From Thermacetogenium sp. UBA5472 (GTDB lineage Bacteria > Bacillota > DSM-12270 > Thermacetogeniales > Thermacetogeniaceae): a stretch of DNA of 11,439 nucleotides. Positions 1-5,973 of the stretch are shown one piece after another (positions within the stretch are counted from its first letter, which is position 1; every line of letters starts with the position of its first letter). The stretch covers positions 33,250-44,688 of the forward strand of contig DIQC01000060.1 of NCBI GenBank assembly GCA_002426495.1, written 5' to 3'. The notes beneath the pieces were generated by a model, which saw only the letters and a list, made by a program, of their open reading frames with translations, was not told the origin of the DNA and did not search any database. The position numbers were made by a program, and so were the translations under genes.

Positions 1-225
1 CGCCCCAGGGATTATCTTTGCTTGTTTAGCAGCTTAGCTGCGTTTGCCGTGGCAATATATGCTCGGTGGAAAGGTTATGCTGATTTCACTTTTTATCCCC
101 GGCTAGACAGTTTCATTATAGGTAGTGATCTTATCTGGCTGGGTGTCATTATGCTTTGTTTGGTGTTCCCTTTGATTCTGAGCTGGGGGTGGAAACATTG
201 GCCTTACTTGAGATCCAAAATTTAA
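1..225 (+). CDS. EcfT-like transmembrane component, C-terminal end (partial)
   Basis: The reading frame is open at the left edge of the window, so only the last 74 residues are present. It begins RPRDYL, then has a hydrophobic stretch (SSLAAFAVAIYA), a charged loop, a second long hydrophobic stretch (LIWLGVIMLCLVFPLIL) and a short basic tail. This fits the C-terminal end of the integral membrane T subunit (CbiQ/EcfT) of an energy-coupling factor transporter, which couples the two ATPases to the substrate-binding S protein. The assignment rests mainly on context, because the fused EcfA and the EcfS genes follow directly. The end of this gene overlaps the start of the ATPase gene by 28 bases, which suggests translational coupling. 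The diagnostic EcfT coupling-helix motifs lie upstream of the window, so another membrane protein is not excluded. Confidence 0.6.
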   Translation, partial: RPRDYLCLFSSLAAFAVAIYARWKGYADFTFYPRLDSFIIGSDLIWLGVIMLCLVFPLILSWGWKHWPYLRSKI

Positions 226-1871
226 ATTACCAATATCCGAAGAGTAGTGACCTTGCGCTTCGTAATATCAACTTAAAAATCGATGAAGGGGAGTTCCTGC
301 TGGTTGTCGGGGGTTCGGGGTCTGGCAAGTCATCTTTGGCCAGACTATTAGCCGGTTTGATCCCGGAGTTTTACGGTGGGAAGATACAAGGAAAACTTTT
401 ATTTCAGGGAAAAGAGCTGAAAGGGGATGAGCGGCTGGCCCTGAATTCCCATGTGGGTATTGTCTTTCAGGACCCAGAGAAGCAGTTGGTGATGACTTCA
501 GTTGAGGCGGAGATTGCTTTTGGTCTGGAGAATCTGGGGGTTCCCAGGCAGGAGATGTTCAGGCGGGTGGCTGAAGTTATGACTTTCCTGAACCTTGCCC
601 ATTTAAAAAAGGAATTCACCGCAAACCTGTCCGGCGGCGAGAAACAGAAGGTAGCCCTGGCTGCTGTGATCGCCATGCATCCCCGGATCCTTGTGCTGGA
701 TGAACCCACATCCCAGCTGGACCCGGTTGCTGCCGGGGAGCTGCTGGATTTTGTGGAGTATTTGAATAAGGAACTGGGGTATACTGTGGTTTTAATTGAG
801 CAGCGCCTGGAAAGGTGCTTTCACCTGGCAGACCGCCTGTTGGTGATGGAACAGGGTGAGATTATATGTGATGGCCCACCAGGTGATGTGGCACGCTGGC
901 AGGTGGGGCATAAGATTCCCTTTATCCCACCTGTCGCCAGGTTCTTTGCTTCACTTAATAGTCCGGTTATTCCTTTGACGGTGAAGGATGGAAGGCAAGA
1001 ACTGAATAAATACCTAACACCTGGTTTGCAGGAAAAATCAAAGACTAGGCAGCGGTTCTCTGCTGTCAAAGATAAGAATAGAGTTGTTCTCCAAGGGAAA
1101 GACCTTTGGTACACTTACCCTGGCGGGGCGGAGGTGATCCGCGGCCAGTCATTATGTGTTGAAGAAGGGGAGTTTGTTGTGATCCTCGGTGCCAATGCGG
1201 CAGGGAAGTCTACTCTTTTGAAGCTGCTGGCAGGGCTCTTTAAGCCTGACCGGGGCAGTGTCCGTCTGTTTGGCAAAGATACTCGCCAATTGCCCCTGAA
1301 TGAACTGGGCCGGCAGGTGGGTTATCTCTCTCAGAATCCAAATGACTACCTTTTCCAGGATACTGTAGAGGATGAACTGCTTTTTACTTTACATAATTTC
1401 CAGCTTGCTGATGAAGGCAAGTGTGAAGAAATTTTAAAGAGGCTTAATCTCTACGGTTTGCGCCATAAAAACCCCAGGGATTTGAGCAGTGGAGAGCGCC
1501 AGCGGGTTGCCCTGGCCTCGATCATGGTAGCGGGACCGCCCCTGTTGCTTCTGGATGAACCGACCCGGGGGATTGATTATAGGTTGAAGAAGGAATTGGG
1601 CAGTTCTCTTCACGAGATAACCGCATCTGAAGGGACAGTGGTTATGGTAACCCATGATGTGGAATTTGCAGCTGAGTACGCCAGCAGGGTTGTGATGGTT
1701 TTTGATGGGATGGTGGCTTGTGATGGCTCTCGTGACATATTGGGAGAGTCCATCTTTTACGCTCCTCAAATGGCCAGATTGTTCCGCGGGACGGCAGCTG
1801 ATGTGCTGACTGTCGATGAGGGATTAGAAAAGGTTACAGGGGGTGACCTGGATGTCTGCCAGACCAGGTGA
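198..1871 (+). CDS. Fused two-domain EcfA-type ABC ATPase of an ECF transporter
   Basis: This 557-residue protein is two ABC ATPase domains in one chain and supplies the cytoplasmic motor of an ECF vitamin/metal importer. Domain 1 has Walker A GGSGSGKSS (38-46), Q-loop Q91, signature LSGGEKQ (144-150) and Walker B ILVLDEP (164-170). Domain 2 has Walker A GANAAGKST (331-339), Q379, signature LSSGERQ (429-435), Walker B LLLLDEP (449-455) and switch His486 (VTHD). The usual switch histidine of domain 1 is Gln202 (LIEQRLE), so the two sites are not equivalent. A poorly conserved linker (about 255-295) joins them. I chose TTG at 198 because GGGGGTGG lies 6-8 bases upstream and the protein then begins MALLEIQNLNYQYP, typical for the family; GTG at 189 is the alternative. 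It overlaps the T gene upstream and the S gene downstream, as in one operon. Fusion of A1 and A2 is common in Clostridia. Confidence 0.93.
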   Translation: MALLEIQNLNYQYPKSSDLALRNINLKIDEGEFLLVVGGSGSGKSSLARLLAGLIPEFYGGKIQGKLLFQGKELKGDERLALNSHVGIVFQDPEKQLVMTSVEAEIAFGLENLGVPRQEMFRRVAEVMTFLNLAHLKKEFTANLSGGEKQKVALAAVIAMHPRILVLDEPTSQLDPVAAGELLDFVEYLNKELGYTVVLIEQRLERCFHLADRLLVMEQGEIICDGPPGDVARWQVGHKIPFIPPVARFFASLNSPVIPLTVKDGRQELNKYLTPGLQEKSKTRQRFSAVKDKNRVVLQGKDLWYTYPGGAEVIRGQSLCVEEGEFVVILGANAAGKSTLLKLLAGLFKPDRGSVRLFGKDTRQLPLNELGRQVGYLSQNPNDYLFQDTVEDELLFTLHNFQLADEGKCEEILKRLNLYGLRHKNPRDLSSGERQRVALASIMVAGPPLLLLDEPTRGIDYRLKKELGSSLHEITASEGTVVMVTHDVEFAAEYASRVVMVFDGMVACDGSRDILGESIFYAPQMARLFRGTAADVLTVDEGLEKVTGGDLDVCQTR

Positions 1872-2583
1872 TCCGTTAGTTGATAGACCAGGCAACAAGG
1901 CATTAAAAGTGGTCCTGGCTCTCTTGTCGGTGACTGTGCTAGGGGTTCTGCTTGTCTGGAAGCTGGCGTTTATCCAGCAAAATTGGGAGGCCTTTGCCGT
2001 AGCTATTTTGTTGGCATCATTGGTTGTATTCTTCGCCAGTTTTGAAAGGAGTGCCATTTCTTCACGTGAAGTGGTGTTAATTGCCTCTCTGGCCGCTCTG
2101 GCTGCTGTTTGTCGGGTGCCGTTTGCCCCACTTCCCGGGGTACAACCCACAACATTTCTGGTCATTGTGTCTGGTTATGTTTTTGGTGCCCGTTCCGGAT
2201 TCATGGTTGGTGCCATTGCTGCCCTGGCTTCTAATTTCTTTTTGGGGCAGGGGCCGTGGACCCCCTTTCAGATGCTTTTCTGGGGGCTGGTTGGAGCCAC
2301 TGCAGGGTTCCTCGGTAAGGTGGCACCCAAGTCTGGCCGTGCTGTCATGCTTTCCTTCAGTGCTGCTTGGGGGTATCTATTCGGTTGGCTGATGAATCTT
2401 TACTTTGTCGTTTTTTTTATCAAGCCTCTTGCTTGGAAAACGGTTTTTCTCGCATATGTGGCAAGTTTTCCTATGGACACAATGCATGCTCTGAGCAATG
2501 TATGTTTTTACCTGCTCTTAGGGCCCCCGGTGATTAAGATATTGAAGCGCTTTCAAGAGAAGATGACCTATGTGGAGATGTGA
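1852..2583 (+). CDS. ECF transporter S component (substrate-binding membrane protein)
   Basis: This 243-residue, strongly hydrophobic protein has about six membrane segments: roughly 17-36, 42-60, 67-87, 102-123, 137-153 and 161-190, plus a C-terminal pair. The central block with PFAPLPGVQPTTF followed by a glycine-rich segment and FLGQGPWTPFQM resembles the S subunits placed after T and fused-A genes in clostridial ECF modules. Such subunits bind the vitamin or metal on the outer face and topple in the membrane to deliver it. ATG 1852 is chosen because AGGGGGTGA (1839-1847) precedes it; GTG 1843 is an alternative that adds three residues. It overlaps the ATPase gene by 20 bases, and an intrinsic terminator lies 135 bases after the stop. 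The substrate cannot be read from the sequence. Related modules have been linked to cobalamin (CbrT type), but that is inference and no B12 riboswitch lies in the window. Confidence 0.85.
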   Translation: MSARPGDPLVDRPGNKALKVVLALLSVTVLGVLLVWKLAFIQQNWEAFAVAILLASLVVFFASFERSAISSREVVLIASLAALAAVCRVPFAPLPGVQPTTFLVIVSGYVFGARSGFMVGAIAALASNFFLGQGPWTPFQMLFWGLVGATAGFLGKVAPKSGRAVMLSFSAAWGYLFGWLMNLYFVVFFIKPLAWKTVFLAYVASFPMDTMHALSNVCFYLLLGPPVIKILKRFQEKMTYVEM

Positions 2584-2718
2584 TATTTACCCAACACTTT
2601 TATGGTACAGTGCCGCAGCCATCCGCCTCTATTATTGTGGTGAGCAGAAATGATATTTTGCCTGACACCTCAATGAGGCCGGAATGGTTCCGGTTGAAAT
2701 ATTAACCCATTGTCACTC

Positions 2719-2747
2719 CCCGGCATGCGAGTGCCGGGACTTTTTTT
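2719..2747 (+). terminator. Intrinsic terminator of the ECF operon
   Basis: A perfect 7-bp stem, CCCGGCA (2719-2725) pairing with TGCCGGG (2732-2738), has a 6-base loop and is followed by AC and a run of seven T. It lies 135 bases after the EcfS stop and before the AT-rich spacer. Confidence 0.88.
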
Positions 2748-2761
2748 GTTTGCAGTTGTTT

Positions 2762-2808
2762 GTATAGGTAAAAAGAAAAGGATTTATTTCTTTTATGTCG
2801 ATAATAAA
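2762..2808 (+). repeat. Recurring intergenic motif, copy A
   Basis: This sequence matches copies near 5.4 and 8.8 kb: AGGA at 2779 and TGTCGATA at 2796-2803, with exactly 18 bases between the start of AGGA and the start of GTCG, as in the 5.4-kb copy. A TATAGGTA element precedes it, comparable to CATAGGTA in the 5.4-kb copy. It is the most diverged of the three clear copies. Function is unknown. Confidence 0.4.
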
Positions 2809-2875
2809 TATAATAAGGTTATGGATAATCTGGGTCTCTTGCTGATCTACTTTTTTCCGTAAAATTAGGTATTTT

Positions 2876-3013
2876 CCCGGTGATGGACGGGGACGGCCTC
2901 GAGCATTTGGTTTTGCCTGCTGGGTGATGGGCTGCGGGATGCCCTGGATCCCGGGGGGTCAGATCGGGTGTGAAAGCTGTAAAGATAACCATAAAAATTA
3001 CATATTTTTATAA
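2876..3013 (+). other. GC-rich island, possible remnant of a small glycine-rich gene
   Basis: About 95 GC-rich bases sit between AT-rich flanks. One frame reads PGDGRGRPRAFGF, then a Cys/Gly-rich segment with MGCGMPWIPGG and two CxxC/C-x-x-C-like spacings, and ends at TAA 3011-3013. There is no start codon or Shine-Dalgarno at its head, so it is not an intact gene. The Gly/Asp/Arg pattern faintly resembles DUF5320-type small proteins (DGTGPMG..GPMTGRGMGYC). It may be a decayed copy, a structured RNA, or neither. Confidence 0.2.
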
Positions 3014-3052
3014 ATGCTATATAAATAAATAGTATTGTTAGCCTAAATTGTG

Positions 3053-3058
3053 TATAAT
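3053..3058 (+). promoter_or_regulatory. Candidate -10 box upstream of the DUF2589 operon
   Basis: A consensus TATAAT lies 61 bases before the DUF2589 start. No good -35 hexamer sits 16-18 bases upstream; TTGTTA at 3035 is only 12 bases away. Use of the box is therefore uncertain, and an activator or another sigma factor could be involved. Confidence 0.3.
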
Positions 3059-3118
3059 GACCTATAACCATTTTTTCCTAGATTACCAAAAAAGGGTTAA
3101 AAGGGAGGGTGATGTGTA

Positions 3119-3982
3119 ATGGGTATAGGTCGTGAACTGGCGTCTCTTGATTTTAAAAACTTGATTGGTGGTCCCCTGATTGCGGTTATCGAAGCGCAAG
3201 CCCAGGCAGCCATGAGTTCAGTTGATTTCATCAAGGCAGTTGGCTTTAAACCAGGTGAAGAAGGAGCCGTTACTGGAGATCCGATTTATGTTTCCTTCAA
3301 GTACCCCAAAGAGGTCAAACCCTATGAGCCGGAGCAACCGAGCAACATCAATATCGTGCTGATTGATGGCGGAGAGGGCTACGGCGATAGTGTCACAGTG
3401 AGTGTCAGCGGAGGCAGCCCTAAAAAAGTTGCCACGGCTGAAGCTACAGTAAGCGAAGGCAAGATTACCTCCATCACTGTTACTGATCAAGGTAAGGGCT
3501 ATACATCAAAGCCCACAGTTACCATCAGTGGAATGCCGGAGAAAGATGCTGAGTTTACAGTCGAATTTACACCGTATAGTGAGGCTAAAGCAGCCGTATT
3601 TTCCCAGATGGTGCTGGAAGTGCCGATCCTGACTATGCTGCCGATACCATTTATCCGTGTTGAAGAAACGACCATCGATTTTAATGCCAAAATAAATTCA
3701 GTAACAACCAGCGACACCGCCTCAAAAATTGGTGTTGACTCATCTACCGAAGCAAAGGCTAAATACTTTGGATTCTCTGCCAAGCTGAATGTTTCCACAT
3801 CATACCAGCGCACGACAAACACAGGCAGCAAAGTTGATCGCACATATTCCATGGCTGTTCATGTTCGTGCTGTTCAGGATGAGATGCCTGCAGGCATGGA
3901 GAAACTGTTGGGTATTCTCGAGGATGCTATTAAGTCTCAGCCTGCGTCGTTACCATCTGCAGCGATACAGCCTGCAGGATAA
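3119..3982 (+). CDS. DUF2589 family protein with inserted repeat module
   Basis: This 287-residue protein matches DUF2589 in its overall pattern. The N-terminal LIGGPLIAVIEAQAQAA helix (15-31) is followed by DPIYVSF (54-60), the core motif PILTMLPIPFIRVEETTIDF (169-188), alternating beta-prone stretches, and the closing VRAVQDEMPAGMEKLLGILEDAI (249-271). No molecular function is established for the family. Residues about 72-150 are an insertion made of two related units: GGEGYGDSVTVSVSGG (84-99) and GKGYTSKPTVTISG (125-138), each ending in a short beta unit. Such GYT..PTVTISG units occur in phage tail and surface beta proteins. There is no signal peptide or membrane helix, so it is probably cytoplasmic or exported by a non-Sec route. 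GGGAGGG (3103-3109) precedes the ATG. It heads a three-gene operon, with 22 bases to the next gene. Confidence 0.82.
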   Translation: MGIGRELASLDFKNLIGGPLIAVIEAQAQAAMSSVDFIKAVGFKPGEEGAVTGDPIYVSFKYPKEVKPYEPEQPSNINIVLIDGGEGYGDSVTVSVSGGSPKKVATAEATVSEGKITSITVTDQGKGYTSKPTVTISGMPEKDAEFTVEFTPYSEAKAAVFSQMVLEVPILTMLPIPFIRVEETTIDFNAKINSVTTSDTASKIGVDSSTEAKAKYFGFSAKLNVSTSYQRTTNTGSKVDRTYSMAVHVRAVQDEMPAGMEKLLGILEDAIKSQPASLPSAAIQPAG

Positions 3983-4004
3983 AAGAGAAGAGAGAGTGTA
4001 GAAA

Positions 4005-4694
4005 ATGGCATATCTTGGAGATTACATAGGTTATTTATTATCTGAGCTGACTGTCGCCAGGGAATATGCTGACCGTGAATCAGTACGGATCGCTGAGCTT
4101 TACAGAGGGGATCCTCTTTTAAAATGCATGCCGGTCCCCAGGTTTCGGTTACCCAATATTACTGTTGACATTCCTGTGGCGCTCAAATGTGCAGAAGATA
4201 TTTCAAGTGAACTTTCACAGAAGGAAATGTTTGAGGAGATGAAATCAGGGTTCCTGAAATCGGTGGACAGTGAGCTTAAGAATGTCGGTCATCAAAAACT
4301 GTCCGCATCCAGAAGAAAAAAGTTGAGCGAGCAGCTCGATACAGGATTTGCTCAGATGCAGCAAAGGGAGCAGGGGCCTGTGCGCATGTCGGTAATTGCC
4401 GACGGTCTGATGGATGCTTTTAATCGTCAGGTTCTTGGGCCGAGTAAAACTAAGGCAATTAAGCTGAAAAATCAAACAGAGGTTTCAAGCCGTCTCCGTG
4501 ATAATATTTTTCAAGATCTGTCCAAATATATCAAGAAGAACACCCGGTTGGACGTTGAAGTGAATGCGGGAGAGATGAAGAACCTGAACAACAAAGATGT
4601 GATCACCACTATCAGGCTCGATATCACTGAGGATGCTTGGGAATGGATAACGGTCGATGAGCAAAGCGGCAAAGAAAAACTGATTCAGGAGTAA
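4005..4694 (+). CDS. DUF2589-associated protein, function unknown
   Basis: This 229-residue soluble protein is probably a structural or assembly partner of the DUF2589 protein encoded just upstream. It starts with an amphipathic helix (about 4-35, YIGYLLSELTVAREYADRESV) and then has MPVPRFRLPNITVDIPVAL (42-60). That segment parallels LPIPFIRVEETTIDF of the upstream protein in its P-x-P-x-x-R-[VL]-x3-T-[IV]-D pattern. The middle (61-150) is helical and charged, with KLSASRRKKLSEQ. The end (about 175-215) looks like beta strands (RLDVEVNAGE, VITTIRLDITEDAWEWI). There are no catalytic motifs, signal peptide or membrane segments. It begins 22 bases after the previous stop behind a weak GAGAGAGTG site, and its own stop is 3 bases from the next gene. 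I recall similar proteins beside other DUF2589 genes but cannot name a family with certainty. Confidence 0.8.
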   Translation: MAYLGDYIGYLLSELTVAREYADRESVRIAELYRGDPLLKCMPVPRFRLPNITVDIPVALKCAEDISSELSQKEMFEEMKSGFLKSVDSELKNVGHQKLSASRRKKLSEQLDTGFAQMQQREQGPVRMSVIADGLMDAFNRQVLGPSKTKAIKLKNQTEVSSRLRDNIFQDLSKYIKKNTRLDVEVNAGEMKNLNNKDVITTIRLDITEDAWEWITVDEQSGKEKLIQE

Positions 4695-4697
4695 AAT

Positions 4698-5270
4698 ATG
4701 TTGAGATTGCTGGCAGTAGAAGAAATTCAACAGATACAAAGTCACCTGGCTGTTCTCACTGATCTGTATGAAGAGAGAAGCCTAAGCTTTGCTGATGAGT
4801 CGAAGCAGTGGATAATCAAACTGGAGGATGCATTTAGAAACAACAAGCTTCCCCAGGTAGCAGATCTTTCTTCATACAGAACGCTTATGATCAGCTATGA
4901 GAGAGGGTTTCTGCCTAACCAGGCTGTTTCAGGTCGTTACAATTCCAAACGCAAACAATTGGCCGCGGCGATTGTAACCATTCTGACAAGTGTCAATTCA
5001 TTGGTGAGTGAAACCCTTAAACCGTTTATGGCTCAATTGGGAGAGGTTGAACGGATTATGTCGCAAGTGCTTTCCGTTGCGTCAGCTAAGGGGCTATTAG
5101 CAGGAAGCCCCACCGGAACCCACACGCAAAATATGATTCACTATTGGAGCAGAATATCTGAGGATAACGATTTAATGCCGCTGTGTATCCATATGTCAGG
5201 GCTTATTCACCCTCAGGATATTCTGATTGTTTTGGACCGAACCATAACAGGGCTGGGTTATAAGGGATAA
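4698..5270 (+). CDS. Uncharacterised helical protein, third gene of the DUF2589 operon
   Basis: I do not recognise this 190-residue protein. It reads as almost entirely alpha-helical: a leading helix (about 6-50) with IQQIQSHLAVLTDLYEERS, a loop with LSSYRTLMISYERGFLP, a central amphipathic helical block (about 85-125) with AAAIVTILTSVNSLV, and a terminal part with THTQNMIHYWSRISEDND and HPQDILIVLDRTITGLGY. There is no signal peptide; the 89-107 stretch is moderately hydrophobic but short and flanked by polar residues. AGGAG at 4687-4691 gives a well-spaced start. The 3-base gap to the upstream stop indicates co-translation with the DUF2589 pair, so it probably serves the same process. No terminator is evident in the 270 bases after it. 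Confidence 0.75.
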   Translation: MLRLLAVEEIQQIQSHLAVLTDLYEERSLSFADESKQWIIKLEDAFRNNKLPQVADLSSYRTLMISYERGFLPNQAVSGRYNSKRKQLAAAIVTILTSVNSLVSETLKPFMAQLGEVERIMSQVLSVASAKGLLAGSPTGTHTQNMIHYWSRISEDNDLMPLCIHMSGLIHPQDILIVLDRTITGLGYKG

Positions 5271-5364
5271 ATGTGGTGAACTACAGATGTTGTTGCTGGG
5301 TGAATGTTTGTTGTAAATGGCGTAGACTTAGGGGTACTTCAGATTTAGGGAAGTTCTCTTGTTG

Positions 5365-5409
5365 TATTCATAGGTATTTGCAGGAATTGCTTGATGTATG
5401 TCGAATTCC
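5365..5409 (+). repeat. Recurring intergenic motif, copy B
   Basis: Layout: TATTC (5365), then 11 bases, then CAGGAAT (5381), then 12 bases, then GTCGAATTC (5400). It shares this layout with the copy at 8784-8829. The TGTCGAA core equals the Spo0A-box core known from Bacillus subtilis, but binding is not shown. Confidence 0.55.
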
Positions 5410-5549
5410 TTAAATAATTGCGTGATAATTACGCGGCTGAAGCCGCGAACCAAGTATCTACAATTTCAAAGAGACACTTTTTGAGCCAGATTGGCTGGAT
5501 ATCTGGATGAAGAGAGATAGTATAAGAGATAATATATATGGAAAAAAGG

Positions 5550-5607
5550 CCACGGAGGTCTACCTGACTTGATGAATCAAGGACAGACTTCGTGGTTTTA
5601 TTTTTAT
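5550..5607 (+). terminator. Long hairpin with T-tract, possibly bidirectional terminator
   Basis: CCACGGAGGTCT (5550-5561) pairs with AGACTTCGTGG (5585-5595), with one bulged G and one G-T pair. An inner CTTGA-TGAA-TCAAG hairpin lies in the loop, and TTTTATTTTTAT follows. On the other strand the stem is followed by CCTTTTTTC, so it could stop transcription both ways. It lies about 280 bases after the DUF2589 operon and just before the solute-binding-protein fragment. Confidence 0.6.
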
Positions 5608-5620
5608 AAGTGGGTGTGGT

Positions 5621-5911
5621 GTGCTGGAGAAAGATGAAAATAAAAAAGTTTTAAGTGAGTCATCAGTGCGGCAGCACATGCTTATTTTTTCTCTAAAAAG
5701 GCCTGGGATGGATGATATCAATGTGCGCAGGGCGATTAACATGGCCGTTAATAGGGGTGATCTTGCTGAAAAGGTCATGTCTGGTAGCGGTATTTCCGCT
5801 GCAGGTCCCTTTCCGGAGGTGCTTCCCTATGGGAGCGGACTGAAGGGGTATGAGTACAATGTGGAAGAAGCGAAAAAACTCCTTGATGACGCTGCCTATG
5901 CTATCAGATAG
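5621..5911 (+). pseudogene. Fragment of a family 5 extracellular solute-binding protein (nickel/peptide type)
   Basis: The 96 translated residues match the middle of NikA/DppA/OppA-type solute-binding lipoproteins, which are usually above 500 residues. Residues 15-45 read SSVRQHMLIFSLKRPGMDD and then NVRRAINMAVNR, the conserved substrate-lobe signature (vRrAin.aidr). AAGPFPEVLPYG and LKGYEYNVEEAKKLLDDAAY follow, also typical of the family. The signal peptide, first half and C-terminal third are missing, and the frame stops at TAG 5909-5911. The bases after the stop read RIRQDLQSLYLEIK, which could be the next conserved helix after an internal deletion. The GTG used as start is nominal, since no ribosome-binding site precedes it. 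A long terminator-like hairpin lies directly upstream. It is most likely a decaying remnant of a nickel or peptide uptake system and is not expected to make a working protein. Confidence 0.75.
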
Positions 5912-5920
5912 GTTCGGATC

Positions 5921-5950
5921 AGGCAGGATTTGCAATCATTATATTTGGAA
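5921..5950 (+). repeat. Possible diverged copy of the recurring intergenic motif (copy C)
   Basis: GCAGGATTTGC at 5924 followed by TTTGGAA at 5944 resembles copy B (GCAGGAATTGC, then GTCGAA), but the spacing is 20 instead of 18-19 and the GTCGAA core is altered. It overlaps what may be the tail of the solute-binding-protein remnant, so the resemblance may be chance. Confidence 0.25.
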
Positions 5951-5973
5951 ATAAAATGATAGGAGGATGAGAG

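Larger units (their letters stand above)
2584..3118. other. Intergenic region between ECF operon and DUF2589 operon
   Basis: This gene-free stretch holds a small perfect hairpin (CCGGAA-TGG-TTCCGG, 2679-2693), the ECF terminator, one copy of the recurring AGGA-N-GTCGA motif, a GC-rich island (about 2876-2970) inside otherwise very AT-rich DNA, and a TATAAT box ahead of the next operon. I compared the 2584-2718 part with the common riboswitch consensus elements I know (cobalamin, c-di-GMP, ZTP, preQ1) and recognised none. Confidence 0.7.
5271..5620. other. Intergenic region after the DUF2589 operon
   Basis: No credible gene is seen. The stretch carries copy B of the recurring intergenic motif (5365-5409), two overlapping and mutually exclusive small hairpins (GCGTGA-TAA-TTACGC, 5420-5434; CGCGGC-TGAA-GCCGCG, 5432-5447), and a long terminator-like hairpin (5550-5607). 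None of the translations matches the missing upstream part of the solute-binding protein whose fragment follows. Confidence 0.65.

Noticed and set aside
156..197. Longer N-terminus of the fused EcfA
   Set aside because: Residues before 198 are a shadow of the EcfT tail in another frame, and the ABC domain begins at ALLEIQNLNYQYP.
1434..1769. Minus-strand open frames within the EcfA gene and other long genes (for example 7981-8508, 8358-8831)
   Set aside because: They are opposite-strand shadows of well-supported genes, with no ribosome-binding sites and unlikely compositions.
2584..2718. Riboswitch or other structured RNA after the ECF operon
   Set aside because: Only a 6-bp hairpin (2679-2693) was found, and none of the conserved core elements of the riboswitch classes I compared.
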